The notes under the pieces are model-generated. The model was not told the DNA's origin. It saw nothing but the letters and a program-made list of their open reading frames with translations, and searched no databases. This document shows, one piece after another, positions 1-7,633 of a stretch of DNA of 25,847 nt; position 1 is the first letter of the stretch, and the number at the start of each line of letters is the position of its first letter. Both the position numbers and the translations under genes were made by a program. The DNA comes from CAZMNY01 sp964635375 (lineage in GTDB: Bacteria > Planctomycetota > Planctomycetia > Pirellulales > Pirellulaceae), in contig CAZWOU010000094.1 in assembly GCA_964635375.1 (NCBI GenBank), positions 1 through 25,847 of the forward strand. The letters run 5' to 3'.

Positions 1-698
1 GATTGGCTCCAGCCCGTCGCCGAGGCGCCCGGTTGAACGGCGCCTCTCGCATACCATTCGATACGCGCGCCGGGGAGCGCCTTTCTCACTGCATCGTAGG
101 CCGCATCGTACTTCGACGTGATCGCCCTATTCCACACATCGTCATCCGCCCGCACGTGGAAGTGCTCGGAGTCGAAAAGAACAGCGGATATCGTGATATC
201 GGAATCGTGCTTGCGATTGGCCTCGGCCATGGCAGCCTGCAGCCAAGCAAGCCGCTCGCGCAAGTAGGCGAGTTCCGCAACGTGAGTTGGACCTGTGTCC
301 GTCGGAGGGAGGTCTTTTCCAAAACGGCGGTGCCAAACCGAATAATTAACGCCGATCGACGCTGCCCTCGCGGGCGTCTCAGCATTGACTCGCTTGCACG
401 CGAGCACCGCTCGATCGACTTGTTCCTGCTTCGCCCACTCGCCGCTAACGGACACTGCGTGGGTCAACCGGACATATTCATGCAACAAGCGGTCGGATAA
501 TTTTAAGACCGGAACCGGCCATGAGTAGTGAACCTTCGGCAGCGGCTTGAGTTCAGTCAGCCAAGCAACGAGCTGTTCATCCGTCGGTTGCTTTTCTTCG
601 CCCCGCGCGGCGCCCGCAACGAGCATCAACAGCGAAAGACCGACAACCATGGTGGGGCGCACAGCGAGCGCGAATCGCGCGTTGATAATGTTTCTCAT
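1..698 (-). CDS. Secreted protein of unknown function, C-terminus cut by the window edge
   Basis: An open frame starts at an ATG (698-696) and runs without a stop to the left edge, giving 232 residues; the end of the protein is outside the window. The N-terminus (MRNIINARFALAV, then a hydrophobic stretch ending AGAARG before EEKQPTDEQ) looks like a Sec signal peptide, so the product is probably exported. The body is soluble and rich in Trp, Tyr and charged residues. An ITISAVLFDSEHFHVRADDD segment near residues 165-185 could be a strand followed by an acidic pair, as in glycosidase-like barrels, but I cannot assign a family. No strong ribosome binding site precedes the ATG. It lies 106 bases downstream of the preceding same-strand gene. 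Coding status is supported by length, the signal peptide and amino-acid composition; function is unknown. Confidence 0.75.
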   Translation of the reverse strand, partial: MRNIINARFALAVRPTMVVGLSLLMLVAGAARGEEKQPTDEQLVAWLTELKPLPKVHYSWPVPVLKLSDRLLHEYVRLTHAVSVSGEWAKQEQVDRAVLACKRVNAETPARAASIGVNYSVWHRRFGKDLPPTDTGPTHVAELAYLRERLAWLQAAMAEANRKHDSDITISAVLFDSEHFHVRADDDVWNRAITSKYDAAYDAVRKALPGARIEWYARGAVQPGASATGWSQ

Positions 699-766
699 AG
701 CCGATCATGATAACAACAACCCAAGGCCGGTTCACGCCAAGAAGTCAAGCATGGACCTGTTGGGCA

Positions 767-794
767 TGCGGCAGGTTAACTCAGGGCTGCCGCA
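767..794 (-). terminator. Hairpin just past the end of the 415-residue membrane protein gene
   Basis: A perfect 8-bp inverted repeat, TGCGGCAG / CTGCCGCA, with a 12-base loop begins 11 bases after the stop codon at 805. There is no T-run after it on the minus strand, so if it acts as a terminator it is not a canonical intrinsic one. It may instead stabilise the mRNA 3' end. Confidence 0.35.
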
Positions 795-804
795 GAGCGA
801 GTGC

Positions 805-2052
805 TCAGGGCGACGGCTTGTTGGTCTCATCCACGCCTAGCACGAGTCTCAATCGCCTTTGTTGCTCCGGAGTGCGTTCCGAGTCCTCGCCAATCTGCCG
901 CTCTAAATTGCGCCTGTTGCGCTCGACGAAATCGCGGCTTTGCGGAAGTCGTTCAAGGACGTTGAGCAATTGGTCGAATTGCTGCGAGTCAAGCCGCCGC
1001 CGCCAGGGCACCAGGTATCCGCCTGCGGAGAGTTTTTCGACGTAGAGCCGAGCAATCCAGGGGCTGGGCTCAGTCTCAATAACTCGCCCCAACACATCGA
1101 GAACATCGGGACGTTCTTCGCCGTACCCGACCCTGGGCGGGGGTTCCCAGTGGGCTGGGAAATTGTCGCGCTGATGATTTGACATTGTGACTAGTGCGGA
1201 GTCGATTTGGCCGCCAGTCAATTCTCGCTCGACTTGGCGTCGCAATTGCTGGGAGGGCTGGGTGTAGGGCAGGACGACGGCCCAGGCCGTGATGGATAGC
1301 ACGCCCAAGACCCAGGTGAGCTTCGAGACGATTCTCTGGCTCTCAACAGAAGGTGCCAGGTTCCATTGAGCACGCTCTCGAACTAACAAAGTAATCGCCC
1401 AAATTAACCAGATTGGAAAGCTGAGGATGCAAAACGCAAGGATGTTGAAGGTCGTAACTCGGATCAAGCGTTCACTGTCCGTCAGCCGGATTCCACCCAT
1501 TACCGACACGACCGGCAGTGGTGTGAGGCCCAGCAGCACAAGAACAACGGTGACGGAGAACAGCATCACCAAGGGCGTTGCCTGGGAAACTCTCGCGCCA
1601 AACATGACCGAGCAGATTCGAATCATCAGCAAGACTCGCCAAATCGCCACGACACCCAGCAGAAAAAGATTGGCACGGGTCGCTCCACTGGCCGAGAGAA
1701 ACTGCTCGAATGGAATCGCGTAAAGCCAAGCCAATGGGGCTGTCATCCAATACATCCCGAGAAACGAGCGATAGCTGGCGAGAAATGAGCGGTTGGGATC
1801 TGCCTTCGCGGTCCTGCGGCCGAGGTTGTCCCAGAACGCGGCGAAGAGGATGAATGAGGTCACCAAGGAGGCAACGAGCGGCAGCAGCAGATGCCACGGT
1901 TCGTGAAGCAGGTCTTCGCCGTCGTATTCCCGCGCGAAGCCTGCGGAAAACACGAACAGCAGGCCGAGCCAGACCGCGGAACGCGTGGTTGCGACTTCAA
2001 AAATGGCGCGACGCCCGCCGAAGAGAAATCGAATGATGGTAGTAATCGTCAT
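805..2052 (-). CDS. Multi-pass membrane protein with soluble C-terminal domain, unknown function
   Basis: 415 residues from an ATG at 2052. This start is favoured because it forms a 4-base ATGA overlap with the stop of the upstream gene and has AGGA six bases before it; the much longer open frame upstream of this ATG is a shadow of the upstream gene. The first about 260 residues hold roughly six hydrophobic segments, with a hydrophilic DGEDLLHEP loop after the first. The last about 140 residues are soluble and charged, with a possible coiled-coil/helical stretch (LDSQQFDQLLNVLERLPQ and following). I do not recognise a family. Tight overlap with the upstream 12-helix protein implies translational coupling and possibly a membrane complex (inference). 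Confidence 0.8.
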   Translation of the reverse strand: MTITTIIRFLFGGRRAIFEVATTRSAVWLGLLFVFSAGFAREYDGEDLLHEPWHLLLPLVASLVTSFILFAAFWDNLGRRTAKADPNRSFLASYRSFLGMYWMTAPLAWLYAIPFEQFLSASGATRANLFLLGVVAIWRVLLMIRICSVMFGARVSQATPLVMLFSVTVVLVLLGLTPLPVVSVMGGIRLTDSERLIRVTTFNILAFCILSFPIWLIWAITLLVRERAQWNLAPSVESQRIVSKLTWVLGVLSITAWAVVLPYTQPSQQLRRQVERELTGGQIDSALVTMSNHQRDNFPAHWEPPPRVGYGEERPDVLDVLGRVIETEPSPWIARLYVEKLSAGGYLVPWRRRLDSQQFDQLLNVLERLPQSRDFVERNRRNLERQIGEDSERTPEQQRRLRLVLGVDETNKPSP

Positions 2053-3251
2053 GAGCTGTCCTGACCAACGATGCACATGAGCACGCCAACCGCCGCAACG
2101 ATGGGGCCAACCGCGAGAAGCAAGAGAGAGCCTACGCCCGCAACCTGAATCAACAGCATTAGGATCGCGGCCACACCGCCGGAAATGACAAGCGAGGCGC
2201 CCAATCTTTGACGGGCCGTGCGTTCGATCGGCCAGGGTAGGCCGCGGGCTACGAAGATGGCCAGCATTCCCAGCACAATCGAGTAACTGTGGGCGAGTCG
2301 AGATATCCGTCTGGCATACTCGTTGTAGCCGCCCAAGAACTCGGGAGTCGGAAACGGGCCGTCGAAGGCGTAGCACCCCATCAGGAGGCCGGCGGCTAGT
2401 GAGGCCGCGATCATTGTCCAACCCGCGCGTTCGAGAGCACATCGTCGCCGCCAGGCGATCCCAGTCGCGACGGAAACGCCGATCATCGTGGCCGTCGCGG
2501 GAAGGGTCAGCGCGTACTTTAGCCCCGTCCAAGACAGTGCGGACATCGCCAAAATCGACGGCATCCCAATCGCGCCGCAAAGGAGCAGAAACCCGCCCCA
2601 GTTGGCTCGCGGGCGGCGACGTAAATCCTGATTTGCAAGTTGCTGACAAAGGAGCGTCAGCACACACAACGCAATCGCGGCGACTCGAGCCAATCGGAAC
2701 ATCCGTAGTCGAAGGCCGTCGACGGCGCCCAGGTAGTCGGGCAGAAACAGATCGGGTGCCGCGGCGGCTAATCCACCGAGTAAGTCGAGCGTCATGCCAA
2801 AACAGACAACGCACAACCCGAGTCGCAGGTCGCGCGATTGCTCCCCGCTGGGACCAACGTATGCGAGCAGAAAAAAGGCCGCCAAGTTCAACGCGCTGCC
2901 GCAAACAACCAAGGTCAGCCCGCTGTGCCAAAACACACCCAACCCATAGCCCAGCGAATAGAGTACGGCCCCTGACACGCTGAGCCACTCGGCCAACCTG
3001 CCAACACGATTGGAAAACGACTTTAACGCCAGCACGTAGCCCATCGCAAGTTGCAGGAACGCCATGGCCAATGTGACGCCCTGGGCGTGTCGAACGATCG
3101 GCCTAAGACCTTCGGCATAGGTGCTTGAATCCGTGGCGCCCATGATCCACGGGTCGAGTGTCGCAGCGACGCCCAGGCCCGCCAGGAGCAGTCCCCAACC
3201 GGTGGCGCGGTTCAACTGCCCTACGCCGCAGTATTCCATCATATTTCTCAC
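2049..3251 (-). CDS. Polytopic membrane protein with three internal repeats of a four-helix unit
   Basis: About 400 residues, very hydrophobic, with about 12 predicted membrane segments. The sequence shows three related blocks spaced about 132 residues apart: GLRPIVRHAQGVTLA (from residue 49), GLRLRMFRLARVAAIA (179) and YARRISRLAHSYSIV (312). Each is preceded by an LG/GA turn and followed by a similar helix pair, so the protein looks like a triplicated four-helix unit. Histidines fall at H55 (helix 2), H109 and H321 (helix 10). The start is uncertain: GTG at 3251 (400 residues) or ATG at 3242/3239; no clear Shine-Dalgarno sequence is seen. It overlaps the next gene by ATGA. Function is unknown. 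A degenerate haem-copper-oxidase-like fold is conceivable from the 12-helix, threefold layout, but the copper-site histidines are not seen. Confidence 0.8.
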   Translation of the reverse strand: MRNMMEYCGVGQLNRATGWGLLLAGLGVAATLDPWIMGATDSSTYAEGLRPIVRHAQGVTLAMAFLQLAMGYVLALKSFSNRVGRLAEWLSVSGAVLYSLGYGLGVFWHSGLTLVVCGSALNLAAFFLLAYVGPSGEQSRDLRLGLCVVCFGMTLDLLGGLAAAAPDLFLPDYLGAVDGLRLRMFRLARVAAIALCVLTLLCQQLANQDLRRRPRANWGGFLLLCGAIGMPSILAMSALSWTGLKYALTLPATATMIGVSVATGIAWRRRCALERAGWTMIAASLAAGLLMGCYAFDGPFPTPEFLGGYNEYARRISRLAHSYSIVLGMLAIFVARGLPWPIERTARQRLGASLVISGGVAAILMLLIQVAGVGSLLLLAVGPIVAAVGVLMCIVGQDSS

Positions 3252-3332
3252 AGGCCGATTGTCATGCGAAACGGTCTCCTCAACAGACGAAGGCTCTCCA
3301 GATGTTTGTGAGGATTCACTGCCGGCGCGGCG

Positions 3333-3776
3333 CTATTGGTCAAGGATCGTCTTTAGGTTTTTCGCAACTTGCTCCGTCTCAGCTTGCTTTGATTTTTCGA
3401 TCAGGGACTCGACGCCGACTTTCGACAGCAAAGAACCGGGCACCTCAAACTCGACTCGAATGGCGAGCTGAGTACCTTCGCCCGCCGGCTCAGCGTTGTA
3501 ACTGAAAGTGCTGGCGATACCGCCTTCGGTCGTGAATGTGTAAGTGCGGCCGGGCACGTGTTCGACGCAACGCCCGAGGCCTTCAAAATCGACGCCGAGC
3601 AGAGTCCACGTCCAACGCCAACTGGTGCCAATCTCGTTAGGTTCCCGCTTAACGTCCGCGACAGAGCTGAGAGAGGGCAGGTAGAGCGCTCGATTGTTGA
3701 CCTCCGCAACGTACTGGATGACTGCCTCCGGCGTGTTCGTTACCTGGATCTTGACTTCGGCTGAGTGTCTAGACAT
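3333..3776 (-). CDS. SRPBCC (START-like) domain protein
   Basis: 147 residues from an ATG at 3776, preceded by AAGGA eight bases upstream; an in-frame TTG one codon earlier is less likely. The whole protein fits the SRPBCC/polyketide-cyclase-like fold: an N-terminal strand (HSAEVKIQV), the TPEAVIQYVAEVNN helix pair, then alternating strands (SWRWTWTLLGVDFEGLGRCVE, YTFTTEGGIASTFSYNAEP, GTQLAIRVEFEVPG) and a long C-terminal helix ending AKNLKTILDQ. Members of this family bind hydrophobic ligands in a cavity. It has no signal peptide and is probably cytoplasmic. Its start overlaps the stop of the upstream membrane protein by 8 bases, so the two are likely co-translated. The ligand cannot be deduced. 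Confidence 0.85.
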   Translation of the reverse strand: MSRHSAEVKIQVTNTPEAVIQYVAEVNNRALYLPSLSSVADVKREPNEIGTSWRWTWTLLGVDFEGLGRCVEHVPGRTYTFTTEGGIASTFSYNAEPAGEGTQLAIRVEFEVPGSLLSKVGVESLIEKSKQAETEQVAKNLKTILDQ

Positions 3777-4308
3777 CAATTCTTTCCTTCTTGCTCAGTA
3801 CGATTTTGATTTTCGGAATCGGACCAGGGTATTGCTTGGCCAGCCAAGAGTTGAGCAGCGCTATTTTTCCATGGACGCCGGACGAGGGCAGCACGAGGCA
3901 CTGTAGCTTGGCGCAGATCCGACATGATCGCAACTGGGTGGACTCGTCTCGCAGTGCAAACATAAACTGGCGCAAGCGCGGCGAGTTGCTTGCCTTTGAC
4001 TGGCACGGTAGGAAAAGGCCCCGACACGCAGTTTCCATCTGCTGCTGGAAATCAGCGGCTGAAGTTCTCACCAACCAAACTCGCCCCAATTGCCGTTGAG
4101 TAAGCAACACAACGGCGAGAGCGACCACCAGGGCCGAGTCGCGCGCTGGATTCAATGGCGAGCCGACGAACAGAGAGCCCAATCGGGAAGCAGCGAGCAC
4201 TGCCAACGAAAGAAGGGTCAGTCGGCTCAGGCGCAAAGATCGATTTGGCGCCGCGCAGAGGAAAAGAGCTGCATAGGCCGCCGTCGCACCGGCTGAGACC
4301 CAGTACAT
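3769..4308 (-). CDS. Small membrane protein with cysteine-containing C-terminal region, unknown function
   Basis: 179 residues from the ATG at 4308, which has a GGGGGAA run about five bases upstream; an in-frame TTG at 4329 would add seven residues. Three hydrophobic segments (about residues 4-20, 30-48 and 58-78) are followed by a soluble basic tail. The tail carries five cysteines (C95, C102, C129, C132, C137), three of them in a CRICAKLQC cluster, which could bind a metal or form disulfides. Downstream, GPIPKIKIVLSKKERID closes the protein. No family recognised. The last 8 bases overlap the SRPBCC gene. Coding is supported by the membrane-protein composition and by the overlap; there is no independent similarity. 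Confidence 0.65.
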   Translation of the reverse strand: MYWVSAGATAAYAALFLCAAPNRSLRLSRLTLLSLAVLAASRLGSLFVGSPLNPARDSALVVALAVVLLTQRQLGRVWLVRTSAADFQQQMETACRGLFLPCQSKASNSPRLRQFMFALRDESTQLRSCRICAKLQCLVLPSSGVHGKIALLNSWLAKQYPGPIPKIKIVLSKKERIDV

Positions 4309-4538
4309 TCTGTTCCCCCGAGTGGTCAAGACTTTAGTCTTCGCCGTAATTCGGCGTCCATTTCACGAATCACCCTCCTCAATGATAACGCTGATCGTCA
4401 ACATAGTAGCGGCGGGCAGCCGAATCGGGTCAATTAAAGGGGAATCTCGATCCTCTGCGGCGCTGAGCTTGGTCGTTCGGCGGCAACGCAAGGCTCGCAA
4501 CCTCGATAACTGCGTTTTACGGGGTCCATGACCAGTTG

Positions 4539-4567
4539 CCTGCCGGTGGTCCAACCTGATCGGCAGG
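4539..4567 (-). terminator. Hairpin after the SerA-like dehydrogenase gene
   Basis: A perfect 7-bp inverted repeat, CCTGCCG / CGGCAGG, with a 15-base loop starts 17 bases beyond the stop codon at 4585. No T-run follows on the minus strand. The rest of the 4309-4584 spacer, which should hold the promoter of the membrane-protein/SRPBCC genes, shows nothing I can identify. Confidence 0.35.
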
Positions 4568-4584
4568 GAAAGCGGGACTCGTGA

Positions 4585-5778
4585 TCATCGAGGCTCGAGA
4601 TGAACTTGAATCACATGGCTCAATCCGGCAAGGTGTTTAACGAGTTGTTCCGAGGGCGCCTCGTCTAGCTGAAGCGTGCAACACGCGGCGAGCTCGCCCG
4701 CGAAGATCGCATTTTCCATTTCCTCGACGTTGATCTTCTCCTCTCGCAACGCGTCCAAAACGCCCGCGAGCACGCCAATACGATTGTAGTGCCGCACGAC
4801 GAGCGAAAAGGCGCCGGAGGACCGCGAGTTGACGTTGACGACATTCAGCGGCCGCCCTGTCTCTCGAAAGGCCGTAATGATGTTGACTACTTCGGCTGCG
4901 ATGGCTTCGGCTGCCTGATTGGTGGATGCTCCAATGTGAGGCGTGCAAGTGACGCTCGAGGCAAAGGCGGTGTCCGTGAATTGCGCGACGCCGGAGCTTG
5001 GTTCATCCTCGAATACGTCCAGCCCGACTCGCAACTGTTTCGTGGCTATCGCGTCCTTGAGCGCATTGGTGTCGATCAAATTGCCTCGAGACGTATTGAT
5101 CAGGATCGCTCCGTCCGGCATCGCGCTGAGAAACTCGGCGTCGACGAAATGTTGGGTGGCGGGCTTGGCAGCTATGTGAATTGACACAGCGTCACTCAAG
5201 CGAGCTACGTCGGCTTTTGATTCGGCCCACTGCACTCCCAGGTCCTCGGCCCGTTCAGCCGTCAGACTTGGACTCCAGGCGACGATTTTCATCCCCAGTG
5301 CTTGGCCGAGGCTCGCGACGGCGCGGCCAATCATCCCTGTTCCGAGTATGCCGAGTGTTCGCCCCCTTAAGCCCTGCGCCTTGCCGAATTCCTTCTTGTT
5401 CCAATGTCCAGAGCGAAGATCGGCTGTCGCATCGGCAATCCGTCGGTCGCAGGCAATCAGCAGCCCGATCGCCAGTTCCGCGACAGCGTCGCTATTTCGC
5501 CCTGGGCAGTTCGTTACATAGATCCCTCGAGCGCTGGTCGCTTCAACGTCAATCGTATTGACGCCGGCTCCCGCGCGAACAATCAGAGACAAGCTGTCGC
5601 CCGCCGCAACGGCCTTGCCCGACACCTTGGTCGATCGCACAACGAGCACATTGTATCCGGGCACCGCGTCGGGAAGATCGTCGGCTGAAAGCTCGGGGCG
5701 AAAATCGGTCGCCAACCCGGCCTCCGCCAACGCGGACAAAGCGCGGCTGGACAGTTTGTCAGCAATCAGAATCTTCAT
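4585..5778 (-). CDS. serA: D-3-phosphoglycerate dehydrogenase-like D-2-hydroxyacid dehydrogenase with ACT domain
   Basis: 397 residues from the ATG at 5778, which has GGGAGG seven bases upstream; a longer in-frame start would overlap the neighbour and adds a non-family N-terminus. Family features: VRAGAGVNTID (68-77), Rossmann loop GTGMIG (146-151), NTSRGNLID with catalytic Arg231, DVFEDEP with Glu259, and TPHIGAS with His281. The C-terminal about 75 residues (SGAFSLVVRHYNRIGVLAGVL...) form an ACT regulatory domain. The expected reaction is oxidation of 3-phosphoglycerate to 3-phosphohydroxypyruvate, the first step of serine synthesis, in the cytoplasm. Odd point: the acidic residue usually found after the second Rossmann strand in NAD enzymes is replaced (VAWSPSLT), so cofactor and substrate are less certain. 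It lies 25 bases after the PQQ-propeller gene and is probably cotranscribed. The symbol is by family resemblance; a related hydroxyacid dehydrogenase remains possible. Confidence 0.85.
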   Translation of the reverse strand: MKILIADKLSSRALSALAEAGLATDFRPELSADDLPDAVPGYNVLVVRSTKVSGKAVAAGDSLSLIVRAGAGVNTIDVEATSARGIYVTNCPGRNSDAVAELAIGLLIACDRRIADATADLRSGHWNKKEFGKAQGLRGRTLGILGTGMIGRAVASLGQALGMKIVAWSPSLTAERAEDLGVQWAESKADVARLSDAVSIHIAAKPATQHFVDAEFLSAMPDGAILINTSRGNLIDTNALKDAIATKQLRVGLDVFEDEPSSGVAQFTDTAFASSVTCTPHIGASTNQAAEAIAAEVVNIITAFRETGRPLNVVNVNSRSSGAFSLVVRHYNRIGVLAGVLDALREEKINVEEMENAIFAGELAACCTLQLDEAPSEQLVKHLAGLSHVIQVHLEPR

Positions 5779-5803
5779 CGTGCGCCTCCCTAGCGGCCTT
5801 GGG

Positions 5804-7093
5804 TCAGCGGCTTGGCGTTCCAATACAGTAAAGCGATTCTTGACGGCGGCCGTCGATTACGCTGGCGGCGCGGGCGTAGATTCGGCTGCCGCAGATCGCC
5901 GGAGTCGCGAAGACTTGCCTGCCCAGCTGATTCTTCGCGACGAGGTCAAAGCTGCTGGGGCTCGCCTTGAAAACAAACGTTTGCCCCCGTTCATTGGTGG
6001 CGAAAATGTGACCGCCGGCTAAAACGGGGGAACTGCTGAACGTTCCGCCGAGTCGTCCTCGCCAGATTTCCTTTCCGTTCTCGCTGTTCCAACACATGGC
6101 AACTCCAGCATCGGTGACTGCGTAGAGGTAACCGTCTTGCACGACCATCGAAGGAACGTAAACACGGACTTTATTCTCCCAAACCAACTTAGCCGACCCG
6201 TCGGCCAAGAGGGCCGAGACATGGTTGTCAGGGTATCCTCCGCTGGTGAAGACTCGCTCTCCATCGGTCACTATCGATGTGACACATTCAGTCGTCGAAC
6301 CTTCGACTTCCCAAAGCTTGGCGCCCGTTAGCGGCTCGAAACTGGATACGATATCGCAACCGGTGAACAGCAGCTGTTCTCGCCCGCCGGCCTGAAGGAT
6401 GATCGGCGATGCGTAGTTCGGCTTCGTTGGCCGGTCATGCTTCCAGACAATCTTGCCCGAATCCCGTTGAAGGCCGGCAATGGCTCCTCCCCCCTTGTTG
6501 TCGGCGGAGACGATTACCAGTGAACGATAAACGGCGGGTGACGACGCGAATCCTTGATGGACGACGTAGTCGGTGATCTTCGTTTGCCAGAGCTGCTTGC
6601 CATCTCGGCTGAGCGCTGTGGTGTACACGGCCCCAGCGTTGAAGAAATTGATAAACAATCGCTGCCCGTCGCACGCGACCGAAGCGGACGCGAGTGAGGC
6701 TTTCTTATTCTTGGCCTTCAATCCGCCTTTATGAACGTCTGTCTTCCAGAGTCGCTTACCGGTCTTTCGATCGTAGCAAAGGACGGATTGAGTCTCCGCC
6801 GTTTCGTCGGCAGTCGCCAGGAACACTCGGTCGCCCTGAACGGTGGGCGATCCGTGGCCTCGGCCCGGAACCGCCGCCTTCCAAACGAGGTTCTCGCTCT
6901 CGCTCCACCGTAGCGGCGGTGTTTGCCCAGCGGTTGCGATTCCGTTGCGGTTCGGACCTCGCCACCAAGGCCAGTCGGTTGCCGCAACGTCAATGGCGTT
7001 CGTCCTGGCCGGTGTCTGAAAATCCGCGGCGCCAGCCACAAACTCCAAGGAGGCGGCGAGCAATGAAAAACTGAACAGGAGGAATCGAAGCAT
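5804..7093 (-). CDS. Secreted PQQ-like beta-propeller protein
   Basis: 429 residues from the ATG at 7093. A signal peptide (MLRFLLFSFSLLAASLEFVAGA) is followed by the WPWWRGPNRNG motif that opens many planctomycete PQQ-like propeller proteins. The body has repeated blades of the form GDRVFLATADE...LCYDRKTGKRLWKTD, LSRDGKQLWQTK, LQRDSGKIVWKHD, FEPLTGAKLWEVE and WNSENGKEIWRG; the recurring G-K-x-x-W is the tryptophan-docking signature. Such proteins are periplasmic and either bind a quinone cofactor or, like BamB, serve as scaffolds. Conserved PQQ-ligating residues of true alcohol dehydrogenases cannot be confirmed here, so enzyme activity is not claimed. It sits 25 bases before the SerA-like gene on the same strand and diverges from the DUF1549 cluster. 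Confidence 0.9.
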   Translation of the reverse strand: MLRFLLFSFSLLAASLEFVAGAADFQTPARTNAIDVAATDWPWWRGPNRNGIATAGQTPPLRWSESENLVWKAAVPGRGHGSPTVQGDRVFLATADETAETQSVLCYDRKTGKRLWKTDVHKGGLKAKNKKASLASASVACDGQRLFINFFNAGAVYTTALSRDGKQLWQTKITDYVVHQGFASSPAVYRSLVIVSADNKGGGAIAGLQRDSGKIVWKHDRPTKPNYASPIILQAGGREQLLFTGCDIVSSFEPLTGAKLWEVEGSTTECVTSIVTDGERVFTSGGYPDNHVSALLADGSAKLVWENKVRVYVPSMVVQDGYLYAVTDAGVAMCWNSENGKEIWRGRLGGTFSSSPVLAGGHIFATNERGQTFVFKASPSSFDLVAKNQLGRQVFATPAICGSRIYARAASVIDGRRQESLYCIGTPSR

Positions 7094-7234
7094 GGTGGGT
7101 TCTCATGGCGGGCGGAAGATGCGAGAAGCTGGCCCAACAGAGACGCGTCGGCGACTTAGCTGGTCGACGGCTCGGGTGGCGCTGGCTAAAGTCAGTTGCG
7201 ATCTGATTCTAGCGACGCCCAGCGGATACGCCAA

Positions 7235-7459
7235 ATGATATTCCTGATTGCCGCAACGATCTTCATCTTCCTTGTATTCCTGCCGTTCGTCAGCCGTCTT
7301 GAGTCGCGGCGCCGTCGGGAGCGGTGGACTCGCTGGAAGCAACTGATGGCCGATGGGAAGAGTCGGACCGGACGGATGGGGTCGGCTAACGATGCCGCTG
7401 ACGGGGGCCTTGGCCAAGAGCGATGGGCAACCCAGCGACGTGGGCTGAAACCGAGTTAG
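7235..7459 (+). CDS. Possible small single-pass membrane protein
   Basis: A 74-residue frame from the ATG at 7235 encodes a hydrophobic helix (MIFLIAATIFIFLVFLPFV) followed at once by a strongly basic segment (ESRRRRERWTRWK) and a polar tail: the layout of a one-helix inner-membrane protein. Codon choice in the helix resembles that of the neighbouring genes. No clear ribosome binding site is seen, and there is no family match I can name. The stop codon lies inside the first copy of the 22-bp tandem repeat. It is the only gene candidate in the 540-base divergent spacer 7094-7633; the remainder should hold promoters for both flanking operons but shows no recognisable elements. Confidence 0.4.
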   Translation: MIFLIAATIFIFLVFLPFVSRLESRRRRERWTRWKQLMADGKSRTGRMGSANDAADGGLGQERWATQRRGLKPS

Positions 7460-7495
7460 ATCCTATCGCAGTTCGAGTCAGATCCTATCGCAGTT
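7452..7495. repeat. 22-bp tandem duplication
   Basis: Two adjacent 22-base copies (7452-7473 and 7474-7495) of CGAGTTAGATCCTATCGCAG plus TT differ at one position only (T7457 versus C7479). The first copy carries the TAG stop of the small upstream ORF; the second has CAG there. Confidence 0.9.
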
Positions 7496-7633
7496 ACTGC
7501 GGAAACCTCGCCTTCACGAGGGCTCTCGTGGTGGCGAGTATCGCGCCTCGCCCTGTCTCGCATCTCAAGTGCTTTCTTTCAAGGTTCGAGTCAACACACA
7601 ATTAATTGCCTCTAGGTTGGGCGATCTGCTATC

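Noticed and set aside
3..500. 165-codon plus-strand open frame at the left edge
   Set aside because: It is antisense to the secreted-protein gene on the minus strand, has an Arg-rich composition typical of shadows, and lacks a signal or family features.
2053..2988. Upstream extension of the 415-residue membrane protein frame (312 more codons)
   Set aside because: It overlaps the hydrophobic 400-residue gene in another frame, is Arg/Cys-rich without domain character, and the ATG at 2052 has a ribosome binding site and an ATGA junction.
4322..4531. 69-codon plus-strand frame in the 4309-4584 spacer
   Set aside because: No ribosome binding site, membrane helix or conserved character; the spacer more likely holds a promoter.
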